DNA of 60,477 nucleotides from Pseudomonadota bacterium. Lineage in GTDB: Bacteria; Pseudomonadota; Alphaproteobacteria; Rhizobiales; Xanthobacteraceae. Numbering within the stretch: the first letter of the stretch is position 1; each line of letters begins with the position of its first letter. The notes beneath the pieces are model-generated. The model was not told the DNA's origin, did no database searches, and worked only from the letters and a program-made list of their open reading frames with translations. Shown piece after piece: positions 1-8,558 of this stretch. The position numbers were made by a program, and so were the translations under genes. Location: contig JAFECJ010000025.1 of assembly GCA_018242205.1 (NCBI GenBank), forward strand, positions 1 to 60,477, read 5' to 3'.

Positions 1-131
1 CCCCGCTTGCGGGGAGAGGGTGGCGAGGACCTTCAGGTCCGAGCCGGGTGAGGGGCCGACTCGGAGCCTTGAAGATGTCGCCCCTCATCCGCCTCGCTTC
101 GCTCGGCACCCTCTCCCCGCTTCGCGGGGCG
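1..131. repeat. REP-like imperfect palindrome
   Basis: Two arms face each other. The left arm (1-55) begins CCCCGCTTGCGGGGAGAGGG. The right arm (about 81-131) is nearly its reverse complement, ending CACCCTCTCCCCGC then TTCGCGGGG. Each arm also carries its own small hairpin (CCCCGC/GCGGGG). Transcribed, the unit could form a long imperfect stem. This composition is typical of dispersed intergenic palindromes in Bradyrhizobium-like genomes (from memory). It lies immediately upstream of livH, perhaps between a binding-protein gene outside the window and the permeases, where it could affect mRNA stability. Confidence 0.65.
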
Positions 132-156
132 AGGGAATAAGCAGAGCGGTCGCCGT

Positions 157-1083
157 ATGTCCTTCACCCTCCTCATCGTCCAGATCCTCAACGGCCTGCA
201 GTTCGGCGTGCTGTTGTTCCTGATCGCCGCCGGGCTGACGCTCGTGTTCGGCGTCATGGACTTCATCAACCTCGCCCACGGCGTCCAGTATATGCTCGGC
301 GCCTATCTGGCGGTGATGTTCTACACGCTGACCGGCTCGTTCGTGCTGGCGCTGATCCTGGCGCTTGTCGCCGCGCTGGCCTTCGGCCTGCTCCTCGAAT
401 TCACCGTGTTTCGCCAGCTCTACGATCGCGATCACCTCGAACAGGTCATCGCTACCTTCGGCATCATCATCTTCCTGAACCAGGGCGTGAAGGTGGTGTG
501 GGGCGCGGCGCCCTTGAACCTGCCGATCCCCGAGAGCCTCGCCGGCGTGGTGACTTTGATGCCCGGCCTGATCTATCCGGTATGGCGGCTCGTCATCATC
601 GCCGCCGGGCTCGTCGTCGCGCTGCTGCTCTACATCCTCGTCAGCAGAACGCGCGTCGGCATGCTGGTGCGCGCCGGCGCGACCCATGCCCGCATCGTCT
701 CGGCGCTCGGCGTCGACATCCGCCGCCTGTTCATGATCGTGTTCGGCTTCGGCACCATGCTGGCCGCCTTCGCCGGCGCCATGATCGCGCCGATCCTGTC
801 GGTCGAACCCGGCATGGGCGACTCGGTGCTGATCCTCGCTTTCGTCGTCATCGTCATCGGCGGCATCGGCTCGATGCGCGGCGCCTTCATCGCGGCGCTG
901 CTGGTCGGCCTGGTCGATACGCTCGGCCGCTCCTTCATGATCGACATCCTGCGCCTCGTGATGCCACCTTCGCCGGCGCGCACCGTCGGCCCGGCCATCG
1001 CCTCGATGCTGATCTATGTGCTGATGGCGCTGGTCCTGTATTTCCGCCCGGCCGGGCTGTTCCCGGCCAAGGGGCGCACATGA
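157..1083 (+). CDS. livH: Branched-chain amino acid ABC transporter permease (LivH family)
   Basis: Inner-membrane permease of 308 aa, the usual length for LivH. It has about eight hydrophobic segments, the N-terminal signature GLTLVFGVMDFINLAHG near residue 27, and the cytoplasmic EAA-like loop around RAGATHARIVSALGVD near residue 170. It is the first gene of a livHMGF run: its TGA overlaps the livM ATG by 4 bp (ATGA), which implies translational coupling. No periplasmic binding protein is in view and it may lie left of the window. Liv systems also import other hydrophobic or aromatic acids, so the substrate is open. Confidence 0.93.
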   Translation: MSFTLLIVQILNGLQFGVLLFLIAAGLTLVFGVMDFINLAHGVQYMLGAYLAVMFYTLTGSFVLALILALVAALAFGLLLEFTVFRQLYDRDHLEQVIATFGIIIFLNQGVKVVWGAAPLNLPIPESLAGVVTLMPGLIYPVWRLVIIAAGLVVALLLYILVSRTRVGMLVRAGATHARIVSALGVDIRRLFMIVFGFGTMLAAFAGAMIAPILSVEPGMGDSVLILAFVVIVIGGIGSMRGAFIAALLVGLVDTLGRSFMIDILRLVMPPSPARTVGPAIASMLIYVLMALVLYFRPAGLFPAKGRT

Positions 1084-2066
1084 TGACCAGCCTCGTGGCC
1101 GACAAGCCGGCGCCGCGCGCCGCGCGTTTCAACGTCGCCGTCGTGCTGATGTTCGCGGTGCTGGCGCTGGCGCCGATCGCCGCCGCCTTCGGCCCGGAAA
1201 GCTATGTGCTCGGCCTGATCACCCGCGTCATGGTGTTCGCCATCGCCGCTCTGGCGGTCGATCTGCTGTGCGGCTTCGGCGGCCTCGTCACCTTCGGTCA
1301 CGCCGCCTTCATCGGCATCGGCGCCTATACCGTGGCGATCGCCGGCGCCCACGGTGTCACCGACATGGCGATCACGCTGCCGCTGACGCTGATCGTCAGC
1401 GCGCTGTTCGCCTACGTCACCGGCACGATCTGCCTGCGCACCAGCGGCGTCTATTTCATCATGATCACCCTGGCGTTCGGGCAGATGGCCTATTTCATCG
1501 CCGGCTCGCTGGCGCCCTATGGCGGCGACGACGGCATTACGCTGCCGGCGCGCTCGACCTTGTTCGGCTTCGAAGTGTTCGCCAGCGACCGTGCGCTGTA
1601 CTACGCCACGCTCGGCTTCCTGATCGCCTCGTATCTCCTCTGCCGCGCCGTGGTCTATTCGCGCTTCGGCCGCGTGTTCCGCGGCGCCCGCGAGAACCCG
1701 ACGCGCATGGCGACCATCGGCTTCGACGTGTTCCGCTTCCAGCGCGTCGGCTATGTCATCGCCGGCTCTATCGGCGGCCTCGCCGGCTTCCTGCTCGCCA
1801 ACACCACCGAATTCGTCAGCCCGGCCTACATGTCGTGGCAGCGCTCCGGCGAACTGATCATCATGGTGCTGTTCGGTGGCCTCGGCACCTTGCACGGCGC
1901 CATCGTCGGCGCGGCCTCTTATCTCCTGCTCGAGGAAGGCCTCGCCGGCCTGACCGAGAACTGGAAGCTGGTCTTCGGCCCGCTGCTGGTGCTGGTCGTG
2001 CTATTCGCACGCGGCGGCCTGGTCGGTCTCGTCACCTCGATCAAGGCGAGGTTCAGCCGTGACTGA
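1080..2066 (+). CDS. livM: Branched-chain amino acid ABC transporter permease (LivM family)
   Basis: Second permease of the Liv importer, 328 aa. The open frame continues far upstream, but only as a shadow of livH. The ATG at 1080 overlaps the livH stop and gives a normal LivM length; a second ATG at 1083 is an alternative. Family signatures visible are DLLCGFGGLVTFGHAAFIGIG near residue 60, the ARENPTRMATIGFDVFRF loop near residue 205 and a GGLGTLHGAIVGA segment near residue 270. It pairs with LivH to form the heteromeric channel. Its end overlaps the livG start by 8 bp. Confidence 0.93.
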   Translation: MMTSLVADKPAPRAARFNVAVVLMFAVLALAPIAAAFGPESYVLGLITRVMVFAIAALAVDLLCGFGGLVTFGHAAFIGIGAYTVAIAGAHGVTDMAITLPLTLIVSALFAYVTGTICLRTSGVYFIMITLAFGQMAYFIAGSLAPYGGDDGITLPARSTLFGFEVFASDRALYYATLGFLIASYLLCRAVVYSRFGRVFRGARENPTRMATIGFDVFRFQRVGYVIAGSIGGLAGFLLANTTEFVSPAYMSWQRSGELIIMVLFGGLGTLHGAIVGAASYLLLEEGLAGLTENWKLVFGPLLVLVVLFARGGLVGLVTSIKARFSRD

Positions 2067-2811
2067 CGCCGTGCTGCTGATCGAGAACCTGCGCAAGTCG
2101 TTCGGCGGCCTCGTCGTCACCGACGGCGTGACGCTCGAGATCGGTCCCGGCGAATTGCACGCCGTGATCGGCCCGAACGGCGCCGGCAAGACGACGCTGA
2201 TCCATCAGATCTCCGGCACGCTGACGCCCGACGACGGCCGCATCCTGCTTAACGGCACCGACATCATGATGTTACCGCCGAACGAGCGCGCCAAACTGGG
2301 GCTGGCCCGTTCGTTCCAGATCACGTCCGTCTTGCCGCGCTTCTCGGCGCTGGAGAACGTGGCGCTCGCCGTACAGGCGCGTGACGGCTCGAGCTATCGT
2401 TTCTTCGGCCGCGCCGCGGCGGAGAAGGAATTGAACGACCAGGCGATGGCGGCGCTCGCCGAGGTCGGCCTCGACCATCGCGCCGACATCGTCGCCGCGC
2501 ATCTGTCGCACGGCGAAAAGCGCGCGCTGGAACTGGCGATCGCACTGGCGCTCGAACCGAAGCTGCTGCTGCTCGACGAACCGATGGCTGGCACCGGCCC
2601 GGAGGAATCCGAGCGCATCGTCGCCGTGCTGAAGAAGCTCAAGGGCCGCTTCGCCATGCTGTTGGTCGAGCACGACATGAACGCGGTGTTCGCGCTCGCC
2701 GATCGCATTTCGGTGTTGACCTACGGCCGGGTGCTGGCGAGCGGCGCGCCGAACGAGGTGCGCAACGATCCGGCGGTGATGCAGGCCTATCTCGGCGAGG
2801 AGCTCGAATAA
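2059..2811 (+). CDS. livG: Branched-chain amino acid ABC transporter ATP-binding protein (LivG)
   Basis: Cytoplasmic ATPase of 250 aa. Walker A GPNGAGKTT is at about 38-46, the signature motif LSHGEKRALE at about 149-158 and Walker B LLLLDEP at about 169-175, followed by the H-loop EHDMNAVF. LSHGEKR is the LivG variant of the LSGGQ signature. It overlaps livM upstream, and its last base is the first base of livF, so the four genes look co-translated. Function follows from family membership; the imported compound is not determined by sequence. Confidence 0.93.
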   Translation: MTDAVLLIENLRKSFGGLVVTDGVTLEIGPGELHAVIGPNGAGKTTLIHQISGTLTPDDGRILLNGTDIMMLPPNERAKLGLARSFQITSVLPRFSALENVALAVQARDGSSYRFFGRAAAEKELNDQAMAALAEVGLDHRADIVAAHLSHGEKRALELAIALALEPKLLLLDEPMAGTGPEESERIVAVLKKLKGRFAMLLVEHDMNAVFALADRISVLTYGRVLASGAPNEVRNDPAVMQAYLGEELE

Positions 2812-3509
2812 TGCTTCACGTCGAGAAACTTGCCGCCGCCTACGGCCCCGCCCAGGTGCTGTTCGATATTACCTTCACCGTGAACGACGGCGAAGTGGTG
2901 ACCTTGATCGGCCGCAACGGCATGGGCAAGACGACGACGATCTTCGCGATCATGGGCCTGGTGCCGCCTTTGTCCGGCCACGCGCGCTTCAACGGAACGT
3001 CGCTGATCGGACTGCCGCCATATTCCATCGCGCAGGCCGGCATCGGCCTGGTGCCGGAGGGCCGCCAGATCTTCCCGACGCTCACCGTCGAGGAAAACCT
3101 GATCGCCACCGGCGCCGCGCGCTTCGGCAAGGCGCAGTGGACCTTGGAGCGCGTCTACCAGTTCTTCCCGTCGCTCGCCGCGCGCAAGAATAACATGGGC
3201 AACCAGTTGTCCGGCGGCGAGCAGCAGATGCTGGCGATCGGCCGGGCGCTGATGACCAATCCGAAGCTCTTGATTCTCGACGAGGCGACCGAAGGGTTGG
3301 CGCCGAAAATCCGCACCGAAATCTGGAATTGCCTGTCGCTCCTGAAGAAGGAAGGCCAGGCCATCCTGGTCGTCGACAAGCACCTCAACGCGCTGATGAA
3401 GATCGCCGACCGCCATGTCGTGGTCGAAAAGGGCCACGTGGTGTGGACCGGCAGCTCGGCCGAGCTCGGCGCCGACGCCAGCGTGCGGCAGCGCTATTTG
3501 CAGGTCTAA
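2811..3509 (+). CDS. livF: Branched-chain amino acid ABC transporter ATP-binding protein (LivF)
   Basis: Second ATPase of the importer, 232 aa. Walker A GRNGMGKTT is at about 34-42, signature LSGGEQQ at about 133-139 and Walker B LLILDE at about 153-158. It has the LivF hallmark VPEGRQIFPTLTVEENL near residue 81. The H-loop reads VVDKHLNALMKIADR, where EQ is more usual before the loop, a mild deviation. Its stop (TAA at 3507-3509) overlaps the stop of the convergent epimerase gene, so the two operons end tail to tail without a spacer. Confidence 0.92.
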   Translation: MLHVEKLAAAYGPAQVLFDITFTVNDGEVVTLIGRNGMGKTTTIFAIMGLVPPLSGHARFNGTSLIGLPPYSIAQAGIGLVPEGRQIFPTLTVEENLIATGAARFGKAQWTLERVYQFFPSLAARKNNMGNQLSGGEQQMLAIGRALMTNPKLLILDEATEGLAPKIRTEIWNCLSLLKKEGQAILVVDKHLNALMKIADRHVVVEKGHVVWTGSSAELGADASVRQRYLQV

Positions 3510-4534
3510 AGCCCTGCCAATTCCGCCATGCCGGCGGCGAAGTCGACCTTCGGCGACCAGCCGAGTTCGCGCTTCAGCCGCGAGGAATCGGCAGTGATGT
3601 GGCGCACGTCGCCGAGCCGATAGCCGCCGGTGACCACCGGCAGCGGACCTTTGAGCGCCTGCGCCAAGGCCAGCGCCATGTCGCCGACCGTGCGCGGCGT
3701 GCCGGAGCCGACATTGAAGGCGCGCACGCCGGCCTCGTGCTTCTCGCAGGCATCCACTGTCGCGGCGGCGACATCGCGGACATGGACGAAATCACGGCGC
3801 ATGCGGCCGTCCTCGAAAACGCTCGGCGCCTCGCCGCGCTTCAAGGCCGAGGTGAAGATGGCGGCGACGCCGGCATAGGGCGTGTCACGCGGCATGCCGG
3901 GACCATAGACATTGTGGTAACGCAGCGCCGCGACCGAACCGCCGGTGACGCGCGCCCAGTTCGACGCGTAATACTCCTGCGCCAGCTTGCTGGTGGCATA
4001 GGCGTTGCGCGGATCGAACGGCGTGTCCTCGGTCACCAAAGCCGGCTTCAGCGGCTTGCCGCAATGCGGGCATGGCGGTTCGAAATTCTTGTTTCTCAAT
4101 TCGGCTTCGATGCGCGGTCCGGGTCGCACCTCGCCGTGCTCGTCGCACAGACCGACGCCCTCACCATAGACCACCATCGAGCTCGCCAAGGTCAGCCGCT
4201 TGATATTGGCGCGCGCCATGCCGACGAGAATTTCGACGGCGCCGACATCGTTCGACGAAGCGTAATCCGGCAGATCGCTGACCGCGACGCCGAGGCCCAC
4301 TTTGGCGGCGAGATGCAGCACCGCGTCGATGCCCTTGAGCGCGCCATCGACCGCCGCGGGATCGCGCACGTCGGCGACCACCAGCTCGGCGCCGTCGAGC
4401 GGCGCGGTCTGGCCATCGGCATGGACGTCCGGCCGCAATGAATCGAGCACGCGCACCTGATGGCCGCGCGCCAGCAATTCACGGAGCACGTGGCGGCCGA
4501 TGAAGCCGGCGCCGCCGGTCAGCAGAACATGCAT
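3506..4534 (-). CDS. NAD-dependent sugar epimerase/dehydratase (extended SDR) with CxxC insert
   Basis: Extended short-chain dehydrogenase of 342 aa. The Rossmann motif TGGAGFIGRH lies at the very N-terminus, which fixes the start at 4534 rather than the longer frame to 4630. The catalytic YATSK (YxxxK) lies near residue 180, followed by LRYHNVYGPG. An insert before it holds CPHC, a CxxC pair suggestive of a small metal-binding loop. I associate that insert, from memory, with dTDP-L-rhamnose 4-epimerase-like members; the exact sugar is not provable here. It is the last gene of a minus-strand run with two glycosyltransferase-fold genes, pointing to cell-surface glycan or nucleotide-sugar work. 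Confidence 0.85.
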   Translation of the reverse strand: MHVLLTGGAGFIGRHVLRELLARGHQVRVLDSLRPDVHADGQTAPLDGAELVVADVRDPAAVDGALKGIDAVLHLAAKVGLGVAVSDLPDYASSNDVGAVEILVGMARANIKRLTLASSMVVYGEGVGLCDEHGEVRPGPRIEAELRNKNFEPPCPHCGKPLKPALVTEDTPFDPRNAYATSKLAQEYYASNWARVTGGSVAALRYHNVYGPGMPRDTPYAGVAAIFTSALKRGEAPSVFEDGRMRRDFVHVRDVAAATVDACEKHEAGVRAFNVGSGTPRTVGDMALALAQALKGPLPVVTGGYRLGDVRHITADSSRLKRELGWSPKVDFAAGMAELAGL

Positions 4535-4539
4535 GATCG

Positions 4540-5292
4540 TCAGACTTTCTTGTCGCGCAGATGCAGGTCCTGGCGAGGCTCGCGGCGCAAGGTCGCCGCC
4601 AGGCGCAGGAACGTCGTGACAATCTTCCAAGCCGCCTTCACCCCGGCAACCAGATTGCCGGACACTTTCGAGACGCCGCCCTGGCGGCAGCGATGATCGA
4701 CCGGCACTTCGAGAAGGCGCCAGCCGGCGGCGGCGGCACGCATCTGCATTTCGAGATTCCAGCCATAGGTCATTTCGTGCATGCCGAGGGCACGCAGCCG
4801 CTCGATGCGCAGCGCGCGAAACGGCGACATGTCGGTGAAGTGCGCGCCGTAGGTCAGGCGCAGCAACAGGCCGGCGAGCCAGCCGGCGAGGATCTGCTGC
4901 GGCGTCATGCTGCCCGGCTCGCGCCGGCCCTTGAGCCGCGAGCCCATGACGAAATCGGCGCGATGATCGGCGATCGGACCGACGACGTCGGCCATGAAGG
5001 CCGGCACGTCGCTGCCGTCGCCGTCGAGAAAGCAGACGATCTCAGTGCGCGCCGACAGCGCGGCGACGCCGGCGGCGCAGGCGCGGCCATAGCCGCGCAC
5101 CGGCTCGGCGATCACCCGGGCGCCGGCCTCGGCGGCGCGCGCCGCGGTGCGATCAGTCGAGCCGTTGTCGACGACGATCACCTCGTCGACGCCCTGCGCC
5201 AGCACTTCGCGCACGACATCGGCGATCGGCTCTTCCTCGTTGAGACAAGGAATGATGACGCTGACGAAAAATTCCCCCGACCCGACCCGCAT
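4540..5292 (-). CDS. Glycosyltransferase family 2 (polyprenyl/dolichyl-phosphate sugar synthase-like)
   Basis: GT-A fold transferase of 250 aa from the ATG at 5292, which follows the upstream stop by 4 nt; a longer frame to 5328 would overlap that gene by 32 bp. Motifs: SVIIPCLNEEEPI at the N-terminus, VVDNGSTDRT, and the DxD-type metal site FLDGDGSDVP near residue 95. The C-terminal part (TYGWNLEMQMRAAAAGWR, then VPVDHRCRQGG) matches the DPM/DPG-synthase type, which transfers a sugar from a nucleotide donor to polyprenyl phosphate. It lies between a DUF2064 gene and the epimerase in one likely operon. Confidence 0.88.
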   Translation of the reverse strand: MRVGSGEFFVSVIIPCLNEEEPIADVVREVLAQGVDEVIVVDNGSTDRTAARAAEAGARVIAEPVRGYGRACAAGVAALSARTEIVCFLDGDGSDVPAFMADVVGPIADHRADFVMGSRLKGRREPGSMTPQQILAGWLAGLLLRLTYGAHFTDMSPFRALRIERLRALGMHEMTYGWNLEMQMRAAAAGWRLLEVPVDHRCRQGGVSKVSGNLVAGVKAAWKIVTTFLRLAATLRREPRQDLHLRDKKV

Positions 5293-5296
5293 GACG

Positions 5297-6019
5297 TCAG
5301 GCCCGCAGCAGCGCGGCTTGACGGTCACGCACGAAGCGCGTGGTGGCCGGCGCCGCGGCGCCCATCAAACCCGGCGCGGCAAAGGACGGCGCGATGCCGC
5401 GCAGCACTTCGTCTTCCAGCATGGCATAAGAGGTGGCGTCGTCGACATCGTACCAGCCCGGCACGTTGACGACCGGCAGGCCGATCTCGCGGGCGCGTGC
5501 CAAGGTCAGCTCGTAGACCTGCGGCGTGCTCCACGGTATGTCGTCGAACAGCCGGGCATGCGGCCGCGACAGGCCGATCAAGGTATAGCCGCCGTCGAAG
5601 GCCGGGCTGAGCACGACATTGTCGCCCTGACGGACGGCATCGACCGCCTGGCGCAGGATCGCTTTCGGCAAGGTCGGCGAATCCGAATTGACCAAAATGG
5701 CACCGCCGAAACCGGCGTCGATCAGATCGGCCGTGCCCTTCAACAGACGCGCGCCGAGATCGCCGTCGCCCTGCAGCGTCAGACGGAAGCCGTCGGGCAG
5801 CAGGCGGCGCAAGGCCGGCTCGGTGCCGAATGGCGTGTAGACGGCGGCGGCGGCGACGTCGCCGTCGTCGGCGAGGTCATGGATCGTCAGCGCCAGATCG
5901 CGGATGAAACAGGACGAGATCGCCGCGCATTCTTCCGGCGCGAGCGGCGGCGACAGTCGCGTCTTCGACTTGCCCGGCATTGGCGTCTTGCAAATGATGG
6001 CAACGGCAATCGGCTTCAT
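5297..6019 (-). CDS. DUF2064 / TIGR04282-type glycosyltransferase-fold protein
   Basis: 240 aa protein beginning IAVAIICKTPMPGKSKTRL, the hallmark of the TIGR04282/DUF2064 nucleotidyl/glycosyltransferase-like family. A likely metal site is VNSDSPTLPK near residue 118, followed by GGYTLIGLSRPHARLF. Databases often label the family arsenosugar biosynthesis glycosyltransferase. Here it sits with a GT2 and a sugar epimerase and without arsenic methylation or radical-SAM arsenosugar genes, so that role is not supported. It starts 4 nt after the PLP-lyase stop, so it is likely co-transcribed with that gene. Confidence 0.85.
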   Translation of the reverse strand: MKPIAVAIICKTPMPGKSKTRLSPPLAPEECAAISSCFIRDLALTIHDLADDGDVAAAAVYTPFGTEPALRRLLPDGFRLTLQGDGDLGARLLKGTADLIDAGFGGAILVNSDSPTLPKAILRQAVDAVRQGDNVVLSPAFDGGYTLIGLSRPHARLFDDIPWSTPQVYELTLARAREIGLPVVNVPGWYDVDDATSYAMLEDEVLRGIAPSFAAPGLMGAAAPATTRFVRDRQAALLRA

Positions 6020-6023
6020 GATG

Positions 6024-7178
6024 TCATACCGCCATGCTGAGCGCGCGGGTCAAATCGAAATGCAGTTCGTCGACGTCTTCAAGCCCGACCGACAGCCGCA
6101 ACAGATCGCCCGGACAGGGCGAGCCGTCGCCTTCGATCGAGGCGCGATGTTCGATCAGGCTTTCGACGCCGCCGAGCGAGGTCGCCCGCTTCCACAAGTC
6201 GACGCAGGCAGCGACGGCGATGGCCGCTTTCTCGCCCTTGGCGACGCGCAGCGACAGCATACCGCCGAAACCGCCGGACATCTGCCGCATGGCGACGTCG
6301 TGGCCGGGGTGCGACGGCAGACCGGGATAGAGCACCTGTGAAAGGGCTGGATGGCTTTGCAGACGCTCGGCGAGAATGGCGGCCGACTTCGCCTGGGCGC
6401 GCACGCGCACATCGAGCGTTCGCATGCCGCGGATCAGAAGCCAGGCATCGAACGGGCTCAGCGCCTGGCCGAGCTGGCCGCGATTCTTGGCGATGCGCCG
6501 CCACAACGGCGTCTCGCGCGCGCAAGCGAGCGCGCCGGCAACGACGTCGGAATGGCCGTTGAGATATTTGGTCGCGGAATGCATGACGATGTCGGCACCC
6601 AGCGCCAGCGGCCGCGTCAGGATCGGCGTCGCGGCGGTGGAATCAACGCACAGGATGGCGTCGGCGGCGTGGGCGATCTCCGCCACCGCGGCGATGTCGG
6701 TCACGGTCCACATCGGGTTGCTCGGCGTCTCGATCCACAGCAAGCCCGTGCGGCCCGGCATGACGGCACCGCGCACCGCGTCGAGGTCGGAGGTCTCGAC
6801 GAAGGTGACGCGATGGCCGTAGCGCTCGATGTCGCGCAGCCACGAGCGGAAGCCCCAATACATCACCTGTGAGGCGACAATGTGTGTCGGCTTGTCGAGG
6901 CCGAGAATAACAGAAGTCGCCGCCGCCATGCCGGAACCGAACAGCAAGGCCTGTTCCGCGCCTTCCAGCGCCGCGATCAACTGTTCCGCCTGCTGCACCG
7001 ACATATTGTCGGTGTGGCCATAGACCTGCCCCGAGCGATAGCCGTTATCCGGATCGCGCAGGTAGGTGTTGGACATGTGGATGGGCGGAACAATGCCCTT
7101 GGTGACGGGTTCGTGAATCCCGACGCCCTGAGCGACCAAGGTGCGCGCGCTCAACCTGGCTCTGGTCAGATCGTCCAT
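6024..7178 (-). CDS. metC: Cystathionine beta-lyase / Cys-Met metabolism PLP-dependent enzyme
   Basis: Fold-type I PLP enzyme of 384 aa, normal for the Cys/Met metabolism family (MetB/MetC/MetZ). Visible landmarks are the cofactor-binding YGHTDNMSVQQAEQ and FGSGMAAATSVI near residue 80, WIETPSNPMWTV near residue 147 and the Schiff-base lysine in HSATKYLNGHSDV near residue 205. The family splits cystathionine or forms sulfur amino acids in the cytoplasm; sequence alone does not separate beta-lyase from gamma-synthase, so the symbol is tentative. It heads the run into the DUF2064/GT2/epimerase genes, a combination with no obvious sulfur logic. Confidence 0.85.
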   Translation of the reverse strand: MDDLTRARLSARTLVAQGVGIHEPVTKGIVPPIHMSNTYLRDPDNGYRSGQVYGHTDNMSVQQAEQLIAALEGAEQALLFGSGMAAATSVILGLDKPTHIVASQVMYWGFRSWLRDIERYGHRVTFVETSDLDAVRGAVMPGRTGLLWIETPSNPMWTVTDIAAVAEIAHAADAILCVDSTAATPILTRPLALGADIVMHSATKYLNGHSDVVAGALACARETPLWRRIAKNRGQLGQALSPFDAWLLIRGMRTLDVRVRAQAKSAAILAERLQSHPALSQVLYPGLPSHPGHDVAMRQMSGGFGGMLSLRVAKGEKAAIAVAACVDLWKRATSLGGVESLIEHRASIEGDGSPCPGDLLRLSVGLEDVDELHFDLTRALSMAV

Positions 7179-7225
7179 GAGTGCTACAACCGTGCTGCGC
7201 CGCCGCAGTTCCAGTGAATCTTCTT

Positions 7226-7771
7226 CTAGCGGCGGCCTAGGGCAATAAGAGTCTTTTCGTTGGACGCCACCGGGGCCCCGTCGGCAGGGGTCCAGGTCGG
7301 CGCATCGTCGAAATCGTCACGCGTGAATTCGAGCGCGTCGATCTGCTTCGCCAGCAGCGCGACAGTCTTGATCGGCACCGCTACCGGCCGCTTGCCCCAG
7401 TCCGTGCGCAGCCAGCCGAACCAGGCGCTGTAGGGTACGATCAGGTCGATCTCGCCATCACCGCGGCGCACCACCTCCTTGACGTAACCGATCGTCGAAT
7501 CGTTGAAGTCGAGCACCGGCATACCGATGAGATCGCCGACCCGCACCGGCTGCGGAAAGCGCCGCTTGAATTTCTGATCGAGCGTCGGCTCCTCATCGCT
7601 GTCCTTGCTCTCGGCGCCGGGCCGCGGCGCCTGCGGGCCACCGGAGGCGAGGCGCACCAGTCCGTCACCGGCCGGCGCGGCGGCCGGCACCGCCAGAAGC
7701 GGCAGCGCCGCGAGCGCAATCAGAATCGCTATCCGATTAAACAATCGCACCCTATCGTCCCCAAATAACAT
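7226..7771 (-). CDS. Exported PRC-barrel domain protein
   Basis: 181 aa from the ATG at 7771, which places a Sec-type signal (positive start, hydrophobic IAILIALAALPLLAVPAAA) at the N-terminus; the longer frame to 7906 would run into the divergent cytochrome gene. After a charged linker rich in D/E (about 60-75), a PRC-barrel-like domain is visible: PVRVGDLIGMPVLDFNDSTIGYVKEVV, then EIDLIVPYSAWFGW. PRC barrels often bind partner proteins or sit in electron-transfer assemblies. Divergent transcription from the cytochrome b/molybdopterin pair suggests, as inference, a role beside that redox module. Confidence 0.7.
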   Translation of the reverse strand: MLFGDDRVRLFNRIAILIALAALPLLAVPAAAPAGDGLVRLASGGPQAPRPGAESKDSDEEPTLDQKFKRRFPQPVRVGDLIGMPVLDFNDSTIGYVKEVVRRGDGEIDLIVPYSAWFGWLRTDWGKRPVAVPIKTVALLAKQIDALEFTRDDFDDAPTWTPADGAPVASNEKTLIALGRR

Positions 7772-7883
7772 GCGCGTGACTTGAGCCGTTACACGAAGTC
7801 GTGTGTTGCGCGTCAAAAGCCGTTTCCGTTCTATGCGACCCAATTCGACGCGGACAACCCGACCTCGACAAGGCCGACACTTC

Positions 7884-8546
7884 ATGAGCGACAGCTTCAC
7901 GGTCAAATCAACTCGCCGTCATCGCCTGCATCCGGCGGGCCTGCGGGCCATGCACTGGATCAACGCGCTGGCCATGATCGCACTGATCATGAGCGGCTGG
8001 AAGATCTATAACGACGAGGTGCTGTTCGGCTGGCTGCATTTTCCCGAAGCGGTGACGCTAGGCGTCTGGGCGCAGCACGGCTTGCAGTGGCATTTCTTCG
8101 CCATGTGGATCCTCATGGTCAACGGCGCGTTCTATCTCGCCTACGGCCTGTGGACCGGCCGCTTCCGCCGCAAGCTGCTGCCGATCTGGCCGCGCGAGGT
8201 CATCGCCACGGTGCGCGAGGCACTGACCTTCAAGCTCGCCCATGACGACATCACGCATTATAACGCCGTTCAGAAGGTGCTCTATGTTGGCGTCATGCTG
8301 GTGATCGTACTGCAGGTCGTCACCGGCTGGCTGTTGTGGAAGCCGATCCAGTTCTCCGAAGCGGTCGCGCTGCTCGGCGGCTTCCAGGCGGTCCGGCTCT
8401 TTCATTTCATCGGCATGGCCGCGATCGTCGGCTTCCTCGTCGTCCACGTCGCGCTGGCGCTGCTTGTGCCGAAGACGATCGGTGCCATGGTGACCGGCGG
8501 TCCGATCGTCGACGACGCCACGCCCGAAGCCGTGCCGGCCGAATAA
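7884..8546 (+). CDS. Cytochrome b561-type membrane electron carrier
   Basis: 220 aa from the ATG at 7884, chosen because upstream codons in the frame encode low-quality sequence and overlap the divergent promoter. Four hydrophobic segments carry histidines in the right places for two b hemes: RAMHWINALAMIALIMSGW (helix 1), QHGLQWHFFAMW (helix 2) and VRLFHFIGMAAIVGFLVVH (helix 4). It matches the cytochrome b561/Ni-hydrogenase family. It is followed after 12 nt by the molybdopterin protein, so the two likely form a membrane-bound oxidoreductase that exchanges electrons with the quinone pool. Confidence 0.88.
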   Translation: MSDSFTVKSTRRHRLHPAGLRAMHWINALAMIALIMSGWKIYNDEVLFGWLHFPEAVTLGVWAQHGLQWHFFAMWILMVNGAFYLAYGLWTGRFRRKLLPIWPREVIATVREALTFKLAHDDITHYNAVQKVLYVGVMLVIVLQVVTGWLLWKPIQFSEAVALLGGFQAVRLFHFIGMAAIVGFLVVHVALALLVPKTIGAMVTGGPIVDDATPEAVPAE

Positions 8547-8558
8547 AGGATCATCGCC

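Noticed and set aside
5297..6019. Arsenosugar biosynthesis role for the DUF2064 gene
   Set aside because: No arsenic methyltransferase or radical-SAM partner is nearby; the neighbours are sugar epimerase and GT2 genes.
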